Source of the DNA: Acinetobacter guillouiae CIP 63.46
GTDB taxonomy: Bacteria > Pseudomonadota > Gammaproteobacteria > Pseudomonadales > Moraxellaceae
DNA: 64,000 nt
Assembly: GCF_000368145.1 (NCBI RefSeq)
Contig: NZ_KB849283.1
Span: forward strand, 1 to 64,000
Direction: 5' to 3'
The position numbers and the translations under genes were made by a program. The notes below the pieces were generated by a model, which had not been told where the DNA came from, ran no database searches, and saw only the letters and a program-made list of their open reading frames with translations. Shown in pieces: positions 19,111 through 27,545 of the stretch (its first letter is position 1; the number at the start of each line of letters is the position of its first letter).

Positions 19111-21357
19111 ATGTCACAACCTTTATTTAAAAAAGTTGCTTTTATTGGACTTGGACTGATTGGTTCAAGTCTAGCCCGTGTGATTGCAGCCGAACATCTT
19201 GCTGAAAATGTTGTTGCATCAACACGCTCAAAAAAAACATTGGAAGATGCAAAAGCTTTAGGAATTATTTCTGCGGGTTTTAGTGATCCTGTCGAAGCTG
19301 TAAAAGATGCAGATTTAATCGTTCTGGCTTTGCCCGTTCGCGCGACACAGAAAGTGCTTGAAACGATTCAAGCCTATGTTTCTGAAAACGCCATCATTAC
19401 CGATGTCGGAAGTACCAAAGGGAATGTGGTGGCTGCGGCACATGCTGTTTATGGTGAAAATCTTCCTGTAGGTTTTGTACCTGGTCATCCAATTGCTGGT
19501 GCAGAACATACAGGTGTCCATGCTGGTAAAGTTGACTTATTTGTGAATCATAAAGTGGTTCTAACGCCGTTGCCGAGCAGTGCTGATTGGGCAGTTGAAA
19601 AACTGATTCAGCTTTGGCAGGCTGCAAAAGCAGAAGTCATTTGTATGGATGTGGACAAACATGATGAAGTGTTGGCACATACCAGTCATTTACCGCATCT
19701 GATGGCATTTAATCTGGTCGAACAGCTTGCAAATCGTGAAGATAACTTAGATATTTTCCGTTATGCCGCTGGAGGTTTTCGTGACTTCTCACGTATTGCT
19801 GCCAGTGATCCGCAGATGTGGCATGATATATTTTTTGCCAATAAAACAGCCATATTGAAAGCAGTTGATGGTTTTGAAACGCAACTTGCGACATTACGTC
19901 AACTGATTGAAGATGAGAATTCACAAGCCCTGATGGGATTGCTAGGACATGCACAAGCGGCACGACAGCATTTCAATCATATGCTCGCCAATAAACCTTT
20001 GATGGAGAAAAATAAGGTGACACAACAATTTACCATTTTGCCAGGTGAGAAGACATTTAAAGGTAAATTTACCGTGCCGGGTGACAAGTCAGTGTCACAT
20101 CGTTCCATCATGTTTGGTGCAATCGCTGAAGGTACAACCCACGTTACAGGTTTCCTTGAAGGTGAAGATGCTTTAGCAACACTTCAAGCATTTCGCGATA
20201 TGGGTGTCAGTATTGAAGGCCCTAAAAATGGTGAAGTGACCATTCATGGTGTGGGTATTCATGGTTTAAAAGCACCCAAAACGGCACTGTACATGGGTAA
20301 TTCTGGTACGTCGATGCGTTTGCTTTCAGGCATGCTTTCAGCACAACAGTTTGACTCTGTGATGACGGGTGATGCGTCTTTGTCTAAGCGTCCAATGGAG
20401 CGTATTGCAAAACCTTTACGTGAAATGGGTGCGCAAATTCAAACCACGGGTGAACGTGGTACTCCGCCTGTTTCAATCACTGGTGCTCAAGCATTGAAAG
20501 GCATTCACTACGATTTGCCAATGGCATCTGCGCAAGTCAAATCTGGGATTTTATTGGCAGGTTTATGGGCAGAGGGTGAAACCTCTGTGACTGAACCTGA
20601 ACCAACCCGTGACCATACTGAGCGTATGTTACGTGCTTTTGGTTATGCTGTGAAAACGGAAGGTAATCGTATTTCACTACACGGTGGTGGTAAGTTGGTT
20701 GGGACAGAGATTCAAGTACCTTCTGATATTTCTTCTGCTGCATTTTTCATGGTGGGTGCTGCCATTACTGAAGGTTCAGATATTACCCTTGAAGCTGTTG
20801 GGATTAATCCAACTCGTACAGGTGTAATCGAAATCCTTAAGCAAATGGGTGCAGACTTAACTGTTGAAAATGAACGAATTGCAGGCGGTGAGCCGATTGC
20901 TGATATCCGTATCCGTGGTACCCGTACATTGAAAGGCATTCATATGCCAGAAGATCAAGTACCTTTGGCAATTGATGAATTTCCATCTTTGTTTATTGCT
21001 GCTGCATGTGCTGAAGGGCAAACGGTGTTGACAGGTGCCGCTGAATTACGGGTTAAAGAGTCTGATCGTATTCAAGTGATGGCAGATGGTTTAAAAACCA
21101 TGGGGATTGATTGTACGCCAACTGATGATGGCATCATCATTGAAGGAAAAGGTAAATCGGGTGACTGGTCTGCTATTTTCTCTGGCGGTGAAATTGAATC
21201 GCACCATGACCATCGTATTGCAATGAGTTTTTCGATGGCGGGGTTACGTAACTCTGGCGAGATTAAGATTATTGGCACTGAAACTGTAGCAACAAGTTTC
21301 CCAACATTTACTGAACTCACCAATCAGGCAGGGCTTCAGATTCAAGTCACCGAATAA
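19111..21357 (+). CDS. tyrA-aroA: Fused prephenate dehydrogenase / EPSP synthase
   Basis: The 748-residue protein joins two enzymes. Residues 1-297 are a TyrA dehydrogenase with the NAD motif GLGLIGSSLA and GHPIAGAEHTG. From about residue 310 it is AroA, with PGDKSVSHRSIMFGA, GNSGTSMRLLSG and ESHHDHRIAMS. Met298 marks the junction and is also a possible internal start. It supplies the tyrosine branch and the shikimate step before chorismate. The fusion is known in Acinetobacter and pseudomonads. A strong terminator follows. Confidence 0.96.
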   Translation: MSQPLFKKVAFIGLGLIGSSLARVIAAEHLAENVVASTRSKKTLEDAKALGIISAGFSDPVEAVKDADLIVLALPVRATQKVLETIQAYVSENAIITDVGSTKGNVVAAAHAVYGENLPVGFVPGHPIAGAEHTGVHAGKVDLFVNHKVVLTPLPSSADWAVEKLIQLWQAAKAEVICMDVDKHDEVLAHTSHLPHLMAFNLVEQLANREDNLDIFRYAAGGFRDFSRIAASDPQMWHDIFFANKTAILKAVDGFETQLATLRQLIEDENSQALMGLLGHAQAARQHFNHMLANKPLMEKNKVTQQFTILPGEKTFKGKFTVPGDKSVSHRSIMFGAIAEGTTHVTGFLEGEDALATLQAFRDMGVSIEGPKNGEVTIHGVGIHGLKAPKTALYMGNSGTSMRLLSGMLSAQQFDSVMTGDASLSKRPMERIAKPLREMGAQIQTTGERGTPPVSITGAQALKGIHYDLPMASAQVKSGILLAGLWAEGETSVTEPEPTRDHTERMLRAFGYAVKTEGNRISLHGGGKLVGTEIQVPSDISSAAFFMVGAAITEGSDITLEAVGINPTRTGVIEILKQMGADLTVENERIAGGEPIADIRIRGTRTLKGIHMPEDQVPLAIDEFPSLFIAAACAEGQTVLTGAAELRVKESDRIQVMADGLKTMGIDCTPTDDGIIIEGKGKSGDWSAIFSGGEIESHHDHRIAMSFSMAGLRNSGEIKIIGTETVATSFPTFTELTNQAGLQIQVTE

Positions 21358-21392
21358 ATCAGTCCTTGTCTAATATTTGTATAATTAATTAA

Positions 21393-21424
21393 AAACAGCC
21401 AAGCAAATGCTTGGCTGTTTTGTT
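21393..21424 (+). terminator. Terminator of the pheA-tyrA-aroA operon
   Basis: CAGCCAAGC pairs with GCTTGGCTG across AAAT and is followed by TTTTGTTT. Confidence 0.92.
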
Positions 21425-21475
21425 TATATTGCTTATTCTAAAACCATACAACTATAAAGCCTTTTGGATGAAGCA

Positions 21476-21856
21476 ATGAGAACATTACAATTTACAGCAA
21501 ACTGTGAGAATCATAGTAACAGTCACAATCATGGTGAAAATGTATGTTATGTCACTCAGGAATACGTGACGACTTTGTTGTTAAAACAACTGTCTCAATA
21601 TGGCTTTAAAGCGGAAACAACACACTCCGATGAAGACCTTGCTGTCAGCGTAGAAAATCATCCAATTGGTTTGGGAGTTAATTGTCATTTAAATGATCAG
21701 GGCTTATTAACTTGTGAAATTTCAGCCCATGCTGATGAAGAACAAGCGTGGTTTAAGAAGATTGCAACCCAGAGCATGATTAAGCAATTGGCAAATGCTG
21801 TAGAAAATACATTAAAAGAAGATGATGCATTTAGTGGATTTGAATGGAAAGTATAA
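21476..21856 (+). CDS. Conserved-looking small protein of unknown function
   Basis: The ATG at 21476 (GGATG upstream) is preferred over a TTG at 21464. The 126-residue acidic product has a His-rich, Asn-rich stretch (residues about 10-20) and no membrane segment or signal peptide. I do not recognise a family. It lies 20 bases before the GAD-like gene and may be cotranscribed with it. Confidence 0.6.
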   Translation: MRTLQFTANCENHSNSHNHGENVCYVTQEYVTTLLLKQLSQYGFKAETTHSDEDLAVSVENHPIGLGVNCHLNDQGLLTCEISAHADEEQAWFKKIATQSMIKQLANAVENTLKEDDAFSGFEWKV

Positions 21857-21876
21857 GCAGGGCCTAGGGGATAGCT

Positions 21877-22461
21877 ATGCAATTACAAACATTTATTAAT
21901 AAATTTTCAGTAGATCAGGCGGGAAACACAGTAAGCTCTGAAACTGTAAAAAAATATCAAGCGTATTTACCTGAAGCGCTCTTAGAGCTTTGGCAAAATC
22001 ATGGTTTTGGCTTCTATGGTAACGGTTTGTTACAGATCATTAACCCTGAGCTTTATCAAGATGTGCTTTGGTCATGGTTAATGAAAGATCAACCTGATAT
22101 GACTCGGTTACCCATTGCTATTTCAGCATTTGGTTTGGTGTTTTATTATCGCTTATTAAGCGAAGATGGCGATGAAGATATATCCTTTATTGATCCACAC
22201 AACTCGGAAATTGGGGTAACAGCTTGGTCATTAACAGATTTTTTTAATGACTGGATTTTTGATGATGAGATCATTGAGCAATTTTTAGAAAAATCAGCCT
22301 TAGCAAAGGCACAAACTCAATATGGTAAATTAGTTGATAATCAAATGTATTGTTATCTTCCTGCACTGAGATTAGGTGGGCGTGCTAGTGATCTCAATTT
22401 AGATAAAGGTGATGCAGCCACACATTTAGCTTTTTTATATCAACTTGCTGTGAATAACTGA
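21877..22461 (+). CDS. GAD-like / DUF1851 (Tdi1-like) domain protein
   Basis: The 194-residue protein has an N-terminal GAD-like region (YQAYLPEALLELWQNHGFGFY, residues about 27-47, cited in part: LPEALLELWQNHG) and a C-terminal DUF1851-like part with GKLVDNQMYCYLPALRLGG. DUF1851 is the fold of Tdi1, an immunity protein against a type VI secretion toxin, but many members are orphan. No toxin gene is adjacent, so an immunity role is only a possibility. Confidence 0.7.
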   Translation: MQLQTFINKFSVDQAGNTVSSETVKKYQAYLPEALLELWQNHGFGFYGNGLLQIINPELYQDVLWSWLMKDQPDMTRLPIAISAFGLVFYYRLLSEDGDEDISFIDPHNSEIGVTAWSLTDFFNDWIFDDEIIEQFLEKSALAKAQTQYGKLVDNQMYCYLPALRLGGRASDLNLDKGDAATHLAFLYQLAVNN

Positions 22462-22492
22462 TTTAAAAATCATTTAAAAAATAGATGTTTAG

Positions 22493-22529
22493 AAATGACA
22501 GTTTGATTGAGATAAAACTGTCATTTTTA
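22493..22529 (+). terminator. Terminator between convergent genes
   Basis: AAATGACAGTTT pairs with AAACTGTCATTT and a T-rich tail follows. Confidence 0.88.
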
Positions 22530-22549
22530 TTGTGAATGAAATTATGCTA

Positions 22550-22993
22550 CTACTCGACACGTAACCATGTTTGGCTACGACCTACTGCTGAAATACCTAA
22601 ATATCCACGAAGAAATAGTTTCTTGCCATTTGGGCTGACTTTACCTTTTAATCGATAGATTTTACCTGAAACTGGGTCAATAATTTTCCCATCAGTATAA
22701 CTCACATGATCATCTGTCTTTAGCCCAGAGATTACCTGTAAGCCAATAATTGGCTTGTTGGTATAAGGTGCGGGGCAATTGGTGCAAAATTCTTTTGGGG
22801 TGTAGCCTGGGCGTGGTGTTGCTTTTAATGCTGTACCCGCATAGGTACCGTTACTTTGTTTTTCAATTTTAACCAGTCCCTTTGCTTCACCAGTTTTGTC
22901 ATCGATATAGCGCCAAGTTCCCGATATATCTTCTGCAAAAGCTGTCGATGTTGAAAATGCGATAGATGCTGTCCCCAATAAAACTCTCATCAT
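22550..22993 (-). CDS. DUF2147 family periplasmic protein
   Basis: The 147-residue precursor has an N-terminal signal peptide cut near AFA and a DUF2147 core: GTWRYIDDKTGEAKGLVKI at the start and LFLRGYLGISAVGRSQTW at the end. Two cysteines in FCTNCP could be a metal site or disulfide. The family is exported and of unknown function. ATG codons at 22993 and 22990 are both possible starts. Confidence 0.82.
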   Translation of the reverse strand: MMRVLLGTASIAFSTSTAFAEDISGTWRYIDDKTGEAKGLVKIEKQSNGTYAGTALKATPRPGYTPKEFCTNCPAPYTNKPIIGLQVISGLKTDDHVSYTDGKIIDPVSGKIYRLKGKVSPNGKKLFLRGYLGISAVGRSQTWLRVE

Positions 22994-23178
22994 TTCCCTT
23001 GTTCCTTAAGTGGGTATTTTCTACTTTAAAATCATACTTATTTAAGGCGTTGATTATATAATGAATAGTTGGGTCATTTATTTACATAATGTGCCAATAA
23101 GTATGAAATTTAAAATGAATTGGCACATAAAGATAAGTAATTGATGAGCTTGTAAACTGGATTTAGCATAGCTGAAAC

Positions 23179-24225
23179 TTATGTGATGACACTCACCTTA
23201 AAAATATCATTGATTGCTTCAAAGTGAATTTCACAATCTAAGAATTTTTGAATCATTTCAGCTTGTGTCGAGGTGTGTTCACTGACAACTTGAGCAGTAA
23301 ACTCACCACCTTTACCTAAAGCTAAAGGTAATAAAAGTTGGTCTGCTAGATATTCGTCAGCCACAGCATCGCAAGCTAAAAAGGATTTAACTTCTTTGGC
23401 TAAATCATGCGCTACTTTTTCTGCACTTTTTTTCATTTCACCTAACACAGAAAATACTTGTTGGTGGTGTTGGTAATTTAACACCACAAAAGCTGTATTC
23501 CCTTGGCTAATCCCTTGAAAGTTTAGTCTGTTACGTTGGCTTAAGCTCAATTTGTTATGTAATACTTCCAGTTCACGATCAGCAATATTCTGTTGAATAT
23601 TTAAGGCAGCTGCATAGCCATGTATTTCCAGTAATTTGCCTTTATCTAATACTGAATATTCAAGCTTATCTATCCAAGGATAAGTTGTAATATTGATTTG
23701 ACCCGCACCAATTGGAAAGAAACCAGCACGTTCGCATTCAAAGTCGACTTTTATTCCAAGTTTATGAATAGCAGGTAGAAAGCAAGATTCTATGAAATCT
23801 GCAGTCGGTGCCATTGGATTATGTGTTCCGCCGTGGATACTGATGTGACTGATTTCATTTTGCATCATCAGTGCAGGCAGTAGTGTTTGTAAAACCAATA
23901 CTGTGCTACCGGCTGAACCAATATGAAAATCATATTTACCCGCCTGAACTTGTTGGGGTTGAAAATATAATTTTTGTGAATGTAGTTCAGCACCTTCCAC
24001 AATGGCATTACTGATGCGTTGTGATGCTTGTACACAGACTAAATGCTGTCGCATTAAGCCCGGCTTTTTACGGCCTGCACGGATATTCACAAGCTCAAAT
24101 GGAATACCTGTTAACATAGACAGTGAAAGGGCAGTTCTTAAAATTTGCCCTCCACCTTCGCCTTGTGAGCCATCAATTTGGATAGCTTTATTTTTTACTA
24201 ATGTGTTCATTTTGTTCTTCATCAT
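23179..24225 (-). CDS. rtcA: RNA 3'-terminal phosphate cyclase RtcA
   Basis: The 348-residue protein starts with the family motif IDGSQGEGGGQILRTALSLS near residue 16 and has the conserved GGTHNPMAP near residue 137 and SEHTSTQAEM near residue 312; the His there fits the AMP-accepting histidine of RtcA. It converts RNA 3'-phosphate ends to 2',3'-cyclic phosphates, which RtcB can use. ATG codons at 24225 and 24210 are both plausible. It overlaps the 3' fragment of the broken CPCC gene, and a MITE now separates it from the genes upstream, so read-through from the rtcB promoter may be altered. No sigma-54 site was found directly upstream. Confidence 0.93.
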   Translation of the reverse strand: MMKNKMNTLVKNKAIQIDGSQGEGGGQILRTALSLSMLTGIPFELVNIRAGRKKPGLMRQHLVCVQASQRISNAIVEGAELHSQKLYFQPQQVQAGKYDFHIGSAGSTVLVLQTLLPALMMQNEISHISIHGGTHNPMAPTADFIESCFLPAIHKLGIKVDFECERAGFFPIGAGQINITTYPWIDKLEYSVLDKGKLLEIHGYAAALNIQQNIADRELEVLHNKLSLSQRNRLNFQGISQGNTAFVVLNYQHHQQVFSVLGEMKKSAEKVAHDLAKEVKSFLACDAVADEYLADQLLLPLALGKGGEFTAQVVSEHTSTQAEMIQKFLDCEIHFEAINDIFKVSVIT

Positions 24226-24793
24226 TTCTTTCTAAATCATTCGGTTTTCGAACATGTTTTAAAAACCGTAATTCACTTACACCATATTAGGGTCTGTAGA
24301 CATTTCATAAATGGCTTGCGTTGTAGGTTAAAATTGAGCAGGCAAGGCATGAAACGAAGAGAATAGCGAGACTATTTTCGAGTTTCATAACGTAGGCTGA
24401 GATAATTTTAGCTACAACCCTGAGCCAAGAACAAAGCACTGCTTTGTTTGCAGCGCAAGGCGCAGCGGGGGACTTGTGTGTTTTTTGCCGCTACGTCGTT
24501 ACCTTGCGAAACAGTGTTTCTCATCATTTAGAATGACTAAATTTCGTATTTCGCGCCTAGTATCGTCTAAAAAACACACGTAGTCGCAAACATAGACGAA
24601 TTGTCAACAGACCCTATTGATAATTATCTTGTGCCTCTGCTAATGAGATTGCATTTGCACCACTTTTTGAATTTGGATGAATATTTTGTACAGGATCATC
24701 TTCCCAAAAAAAAACTGGACAAATCTCAAAGTCAAAATTACCAGAGGGTTGATCTCTAGTGTAATGATGACAACAAGAACAATGGTAATTCAT
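24188..24793 (-). pseudogene. CPCC-family cysteine-rich protein gene split by a MITE
   Basis: The 5' part starts at the ATG at 24793 (AGGA upstream) and encodes NYHCSCCHHYT, FEICPVFFWEDDPVQ and SLAEAQDNYQ, matching CPCC-family small zinc-ribbon-like proteins. It then hits TAG formed at the edge of the MITE. After the MITE (minus strand from 24288) the frame resumes as YGVSELRFLKHVRKPN and ends at 24188, inside rtcA. Joining the two parts restores DNYQYGVSELR. Two expected cysteines are already changed (CSCC, PVFF), so the gene was decaying. Its place between DIP1984 and rtcA suggests it once belonged to the RNA-repair operon. Confidence 0.85.
24289..24615. mobile_element. MITE-like element, copy 1 (327 bp)
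   Basis: The ends are inverted repeats: AGGGTCTGTAGACA at the left and TGTCAACAGACCCT at the right. It is flanked by the direct repeat ATT on both sides, a 3-bp target duplication confirmed by the reading frame of the interrupted CPCC gene. It has no coding capacity. A second copy lies at 42984-43295 in the same orientation. The internal hairpin GCACTGC between AACAAA and TTTGTT is shared. It is probably moved in trans by a transposase encoded elsewhere; a 3-bp ANT-type duplication would fit an IS5-family enzyme, which is inference. Confidence 0.88.
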
Positions 24794-24799
24794 TAAAAT

Positions 24800-25255
24800 T
24801 CCTAAAAGGGGTGAACATACTGTCAGTGCATGGTGATGCTCAGTGCATTGTAACTTTGCTTTCACAAAGGTTTGCCTTGTACGTAGTGATGGGTTGATTT
24901 GTGCTTAAAGTTTTAAGCTAACCCGCTCGCTCATCAAGCCACTACACCTTATTTTCAATCCTGTGTTGTGGAGGTAGGGGATCTTGCACTCGCCCAGTAT
25001 GTTCGGGTTTTCTCAAATGACGAATCACTTGAGAAAAGGTGAAATATATTGTCAGTACGTGGTAATGCTGTGTAAATAGTCACTCTGATTCACAAAGGTT
25101 TAAGTGATGATAGGTGATGGATTTGATTGGTGTGTTTCCGCTCTAAATCCGCTTCGCTGTCATTACCCAAAAATGATGCTGACTTTTATTTCAATCTATA
25201 CAGCCTTAGATCTTGTACTCGCCCAATATATTTCGAGATCTGATAGGGTAAACCC
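24800..25255. repeat. Two imperfect tandem copies of a ~210-bp non-coding unit
   Basis: Two blocks, about 24808-25010 and 25037-25250, share ordered motifs: GTCAGT(G/A)C(A/G)TGGT, TTCACAAAGGTTT, TTTCAATC and ATCTTG(C/T)ACTCGCCCA. They fill the 400 bases between the DIP1984 gene and the CPCC gene. The spacer between them forms a stem (TTCTCAA with TTGAGAA). There is no open frame. Whether the blocks are transcribed regulatory RNA or a decayed extragenic repeat is unknown. Confidence 0.65.
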
Positions 25256-25279
25256 TATCAAAGCTTTTAAATGATGGCT

Positions 25280-25741
25280 TTAAACGTCAAGTAAATCAAC
25301 TTGCCAATTGGTGGCTTGTATCAATACATTCAAGTCGCGTAATTTGGCACTGATATCATCGGATTGTTTTTGCAAGGATGATACTGGAATGACCTTATGC
25401 CATTTGATTTCACGTGTACTATAGCGGTCAGGCTCACGTTGTGTGTTGCTGATGGCTGAGGTTAAAATTTTATGGCGCTCGACAAGCTCATCACGTTGAG
25501 TAAGTAAAGCCAATAATGAACGACCATCTGTTAATTTTGCCAAAGCATTGGTCTGATGAATGGTATAAACAAGTTTTTGGGATTCTTGAGTTAATGCAAA
25601 TATTTGCTTTAATAACTCGTTTGGATCCTCGGATGGCTCATCACCATCTTGTACCAATACGTTCGCATTGATACGTTGTTTTAATGAAGCGAGTTTCTTT
25701 TGTTGATCGCTTCGTAATAAGAGTGCTTCTGCAAGTTTCAT
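25280..25741 (-). CDS. DIP1984 family protein
   Basis: The ATG at 25741 follows AGGAAA by 6 bases; the longer frame from 25771 is less likely. The 153-residue protein is almost wholly alpha-helical with coiled-coil character, starts MKLAEALLLRSDQQKKLASL and has WKVDLLD-like text at the end (WQVDLLDV), as in DIP1984 family members. The function of the family is unknown. It is downstream of rtcB in the same direction and is probably in the RtcR-controlled operon. Confidence 0.78.
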   Translation of the reverse strand: MKLAEALLLRSDQQKKLASLKQRINANVLVQDGDEPSEDPNELLKQIFALTQESQKLVYTIHQTNALAKLTDGRSLLALLTQRDELVERHKILTSAISNTQREPDRYSTREIKWHKVIPVSSLQKQSDDISAKLRDLNVLIQATNWQVDLLDV

Positions 25742-25767
25742 TTTATTTTCCTTATCGCTTTTACTAG

Positions 25768-26019
25768 TCAATAAATATTTAACACAACGATTTCATATAA
25801 AGTTTGCTGGGGTAGTGTATCAACTGGGATTGATTCGGCAAATTCTCTAACGTCTTCTAAAGTTTGATTTTCATACCAAGTGGTCATGAAATTATAATCA
25901 TTGTCTTCAGGTAGATCATAATTACAAAATTCTAAATAAGAATAATCCAATGCATCATCCCAAATTGAACATTCATAGCCCCAAGCTAAAGCCCAATAGC
26001 ATTGTTTAGATTTTACAAT
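25768..26019 (-). CDS. Small acidic protein downstream of rtcB, possible ATT start
   Basis: The frame is open from a stop codon just upstream of 26019 to 25768. The first codon after that stop is ATT at 26017-26019, six bases after the strong ribosome binding site AGGGAG; the first standard start (TTG at 25950) has none and would remove a Trp- and Cys-containing segment that continues the frame. The product (83 residues if ATT is used) is acidic and helical and I do not recognise it. It begins 25 bases after rtcB, and its start codon lies in the stem TTTAGATT/AATCTAAA. Confidence 0.5.
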   Translation of the reverse strand: MVKSKQCYWALAWGYECSIWDDALDYSYLEFCNYDLPEDNDYNFMTTWYENQTLEDVREFAESIPVDTLPQQTLYEIVVLNIY

Positions 26020-26044
26020 CTAAACTCCCTAATTTATGCATCAA

Positions 26045-27316
26045 CTAACCTTTTACACAAACAACCTGACTTAAGGTATAAACCACTTCCACTAAATCAC
26101 TTTGTGCTTTCATCACATCTTCAATTGGCTTATACGCAGATGGAATCTCATCAATCACGGCTGCATCTTTACGGCATTCTACACCTTTGGTTTGTTCAAT
26201 CTGATCTTCCACAGTAAACAACTTTTTCGCTGCAGTACGGCTATGTATACGACCAGCACCATGCGAACATGAACAGAAAGACTCCTGATTTCCCTTACCT
26301 TTGACAATAAAAGACTTGGCACCCATTGAACCCGGAATAATTCCATACTCACCCAAACGGGCACGTACAGCACCTTTACGTGTTACCAGTACTTCCTGAC
26401 CAAAGTGTTCTTCTTTATCCACATAATTATGGTGGCAATTTACGGCTTCAACTTTGGCATTAAATGGTTTATTGATGATGATTCGTAAAGCTTGAACCGC
26501 AGCTTCCATCATTAACTCACGGTTTTTCATGGCAAATCGTTGTGCCCAACCCACCGCAAACCAATAATCATCAAAGTGTTCAGTCCCTTCTACTAAATAA
26601 GCTAAATCTTTATCAGGCAGGTTAATAAAATGCTTTTGCATATCTTTACGTGCAAGCTCAATAAAGTGATTACCAATCGCATTTCCTACACCACGAGAAC
26701 CTGAGTGCAACATAATCCATACTTGTTGATGCTCATCTAAACAGACTTCTACAAAATGGTTTCCTGTTCCCAAAGTACCCAACTGTTTATGGTTGTTGGT
26801 GTTTTTTAAACGGGGATGCTTGGCACAGATATATTCAAAATCAGTCACCAACTCAGCCCAAGCCTGATCAACACGTGCAGTAGGTGTATCCCATGAACCT
26901 TGGTCACGACGACCACGACCTTTGGTCATACCATGCGGAATTAAACGTTCAAGTTCGGTACGCAGTGCGTATAAGTTATCTGGTAAATCTGATGCGCTTA
27001 GCGAAGTACGTGCGGCCATCATTCCACAGCCAATATCTACACCGACCGCAGCAGGGATGATTGCGCCTTTGGTTGGAATTACACTTCCAATCGTTGCTCC
27101 GATTCCTACATGTACATCTGGCATTACTGCCATCCATTTATAAATAAAAGGCATTTGTGCTGTTTTTAATAATTGGTCTTTTGATTTCTCATCAACAGGG
27201 ACACCTTTGGTCCACATTTTTATAGGAACACCTTTAGCATCCTGAATTACGTTATAAGTACGTTCCTGTGCTAAGGAAGTTTGTTTTTCGATTTGTTCTG
27301 CGACTAACATTGTCAT
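26045..27316 (-). CDS. rtcB: RNA-splicing ligase RtcB (3'-P / 5'-OH RNA ligase)
   Basis: The ATG at 27316 follows AAAAGGATC by 7 bases; the longer frame from 27379 would overlap the 5' leader and lacks a binding site. The 423-residue enzyme has the metal-binding cysteine in VGVDIGCGMMAART, GTGNHFVEV, HSGSRGVGN and the guanylylated-histidine motif SHGAGR near residue 350. It joins 2',3'-cyclic phosphate or 3'-phosphate RNA ends to 5'-OH ends using GTP and manganese. It has its own sigma-54 promoter and is followed by a small ORF, DIP1984, CPCC and rtcA. Confidence 0.96.
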   Translation of the reverse strand: MTMLVAEQIEKQTSLAQERTYNVIQDAKGVPIKMWTKGVPVDEKSKDQLLKTAQMPFIYKWMAVMPDVHVGIGATIGSVIPTKGAIIPAAVGVDIGCGMMAARTSLSASDLPDNLYALRTELERLIPHGMTKGRGRRDQGSWDTPTARVDQAWAELVTDFEYICAKHPRLKNTNNHKQLGTLGTGNHFVEVCLDEHQQVWIMLHSGSRGVGNAIGNHFIELARKDMQKHFINLPDKDLAYLVEGTEHFDDYWFAVGWAQRFAMKNRELMMEAAVQALRIIINKPFNAKVEAVNCHHNYVDKEEHFGQEVLVTRKGAVRARLGEYGIIPGSMGAKSFIVKGKGNQESFCSCSHGAGRIHSRTAAKKLFTVEDQIEQTKGVECRKDAAVIDEIPSAYKPIEDVMKAQSDLVEVVYTLSQVVCVKG

Positions 27317-27335
27317 TGCTTTGATCCTTTTCAAA

Positions 27336-27364
27336 ACCTGCCTGCCAAGCGGTTGCAGGCAGGT
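27336..27364 (-). promoter_or_regulatory. Perfect 10-bp hairpin in the rtcB 5' leader
   Basis: ACCTGCCTGC pairs perfectly with GCAGGCAGGT around a nine-base loop, about 20 bases before the rtcB start codon and downstream of the predicted transcription start near 27391. It is unusually GC-rich for this genome and sits just ahead of the ribosome binding site, so control of translation or of mRNA stability is possible. Confidence 0.7.
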
Positions 27365-27402
27365 GATATTTATATACATCTCATGATGTATGCTCTATAT
27401 AT

Positions 27403-27419
27403 TGCAGAGAGTGTGCCAA
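27403..27419 (-). promoter_or_regulatory. rtcB: Sigma-54 promoter of rtcB
   Basis: On the minus strand TGGCAC, five bases, then CTGCA matches the sigma-54 consensus TGGCAC-N5-TTGC with exact spacing of the -24 GG and -12 GC. It is about 90 bases before the rtcB ATG. The same 16 bases recur at the rsr promoter. RtcR is the expected activator. Confidence 0.9.
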
Positions 27420-27500
27420 GTTTTATGGGTTTGAGATTTTTATTTATAAGCTATTGATTTATAATAAACAAATAAATTTAAATTTTATTTTAAATGTGCG
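27420..27500 (-). promoter_or_regulatory. Candidate RtcR upstream activating region at rtcB
   Basis: The AT-rich sequence upstream of the -24 element aligns with that upstream of rsr: TTTTATTTNTAAG, then TGATTT and TAA, then AAATTTAAA (27474-27482). Shared sequence at two co-regulated sigma-54 promoters suggests an enhancer site for RtcR. This is inference. Confidence 0.5.
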
Positions 27501-27545
27501 TTTTAAAAAAAATATGCAAAATTAAATATCATTTTAGATAGTAAT

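Noticed and set aside
26922..27143. Plus-strand ORF inside rtcB
   Set aside because: It is a shadow frame of the strongly conserved rtcB coding strand.
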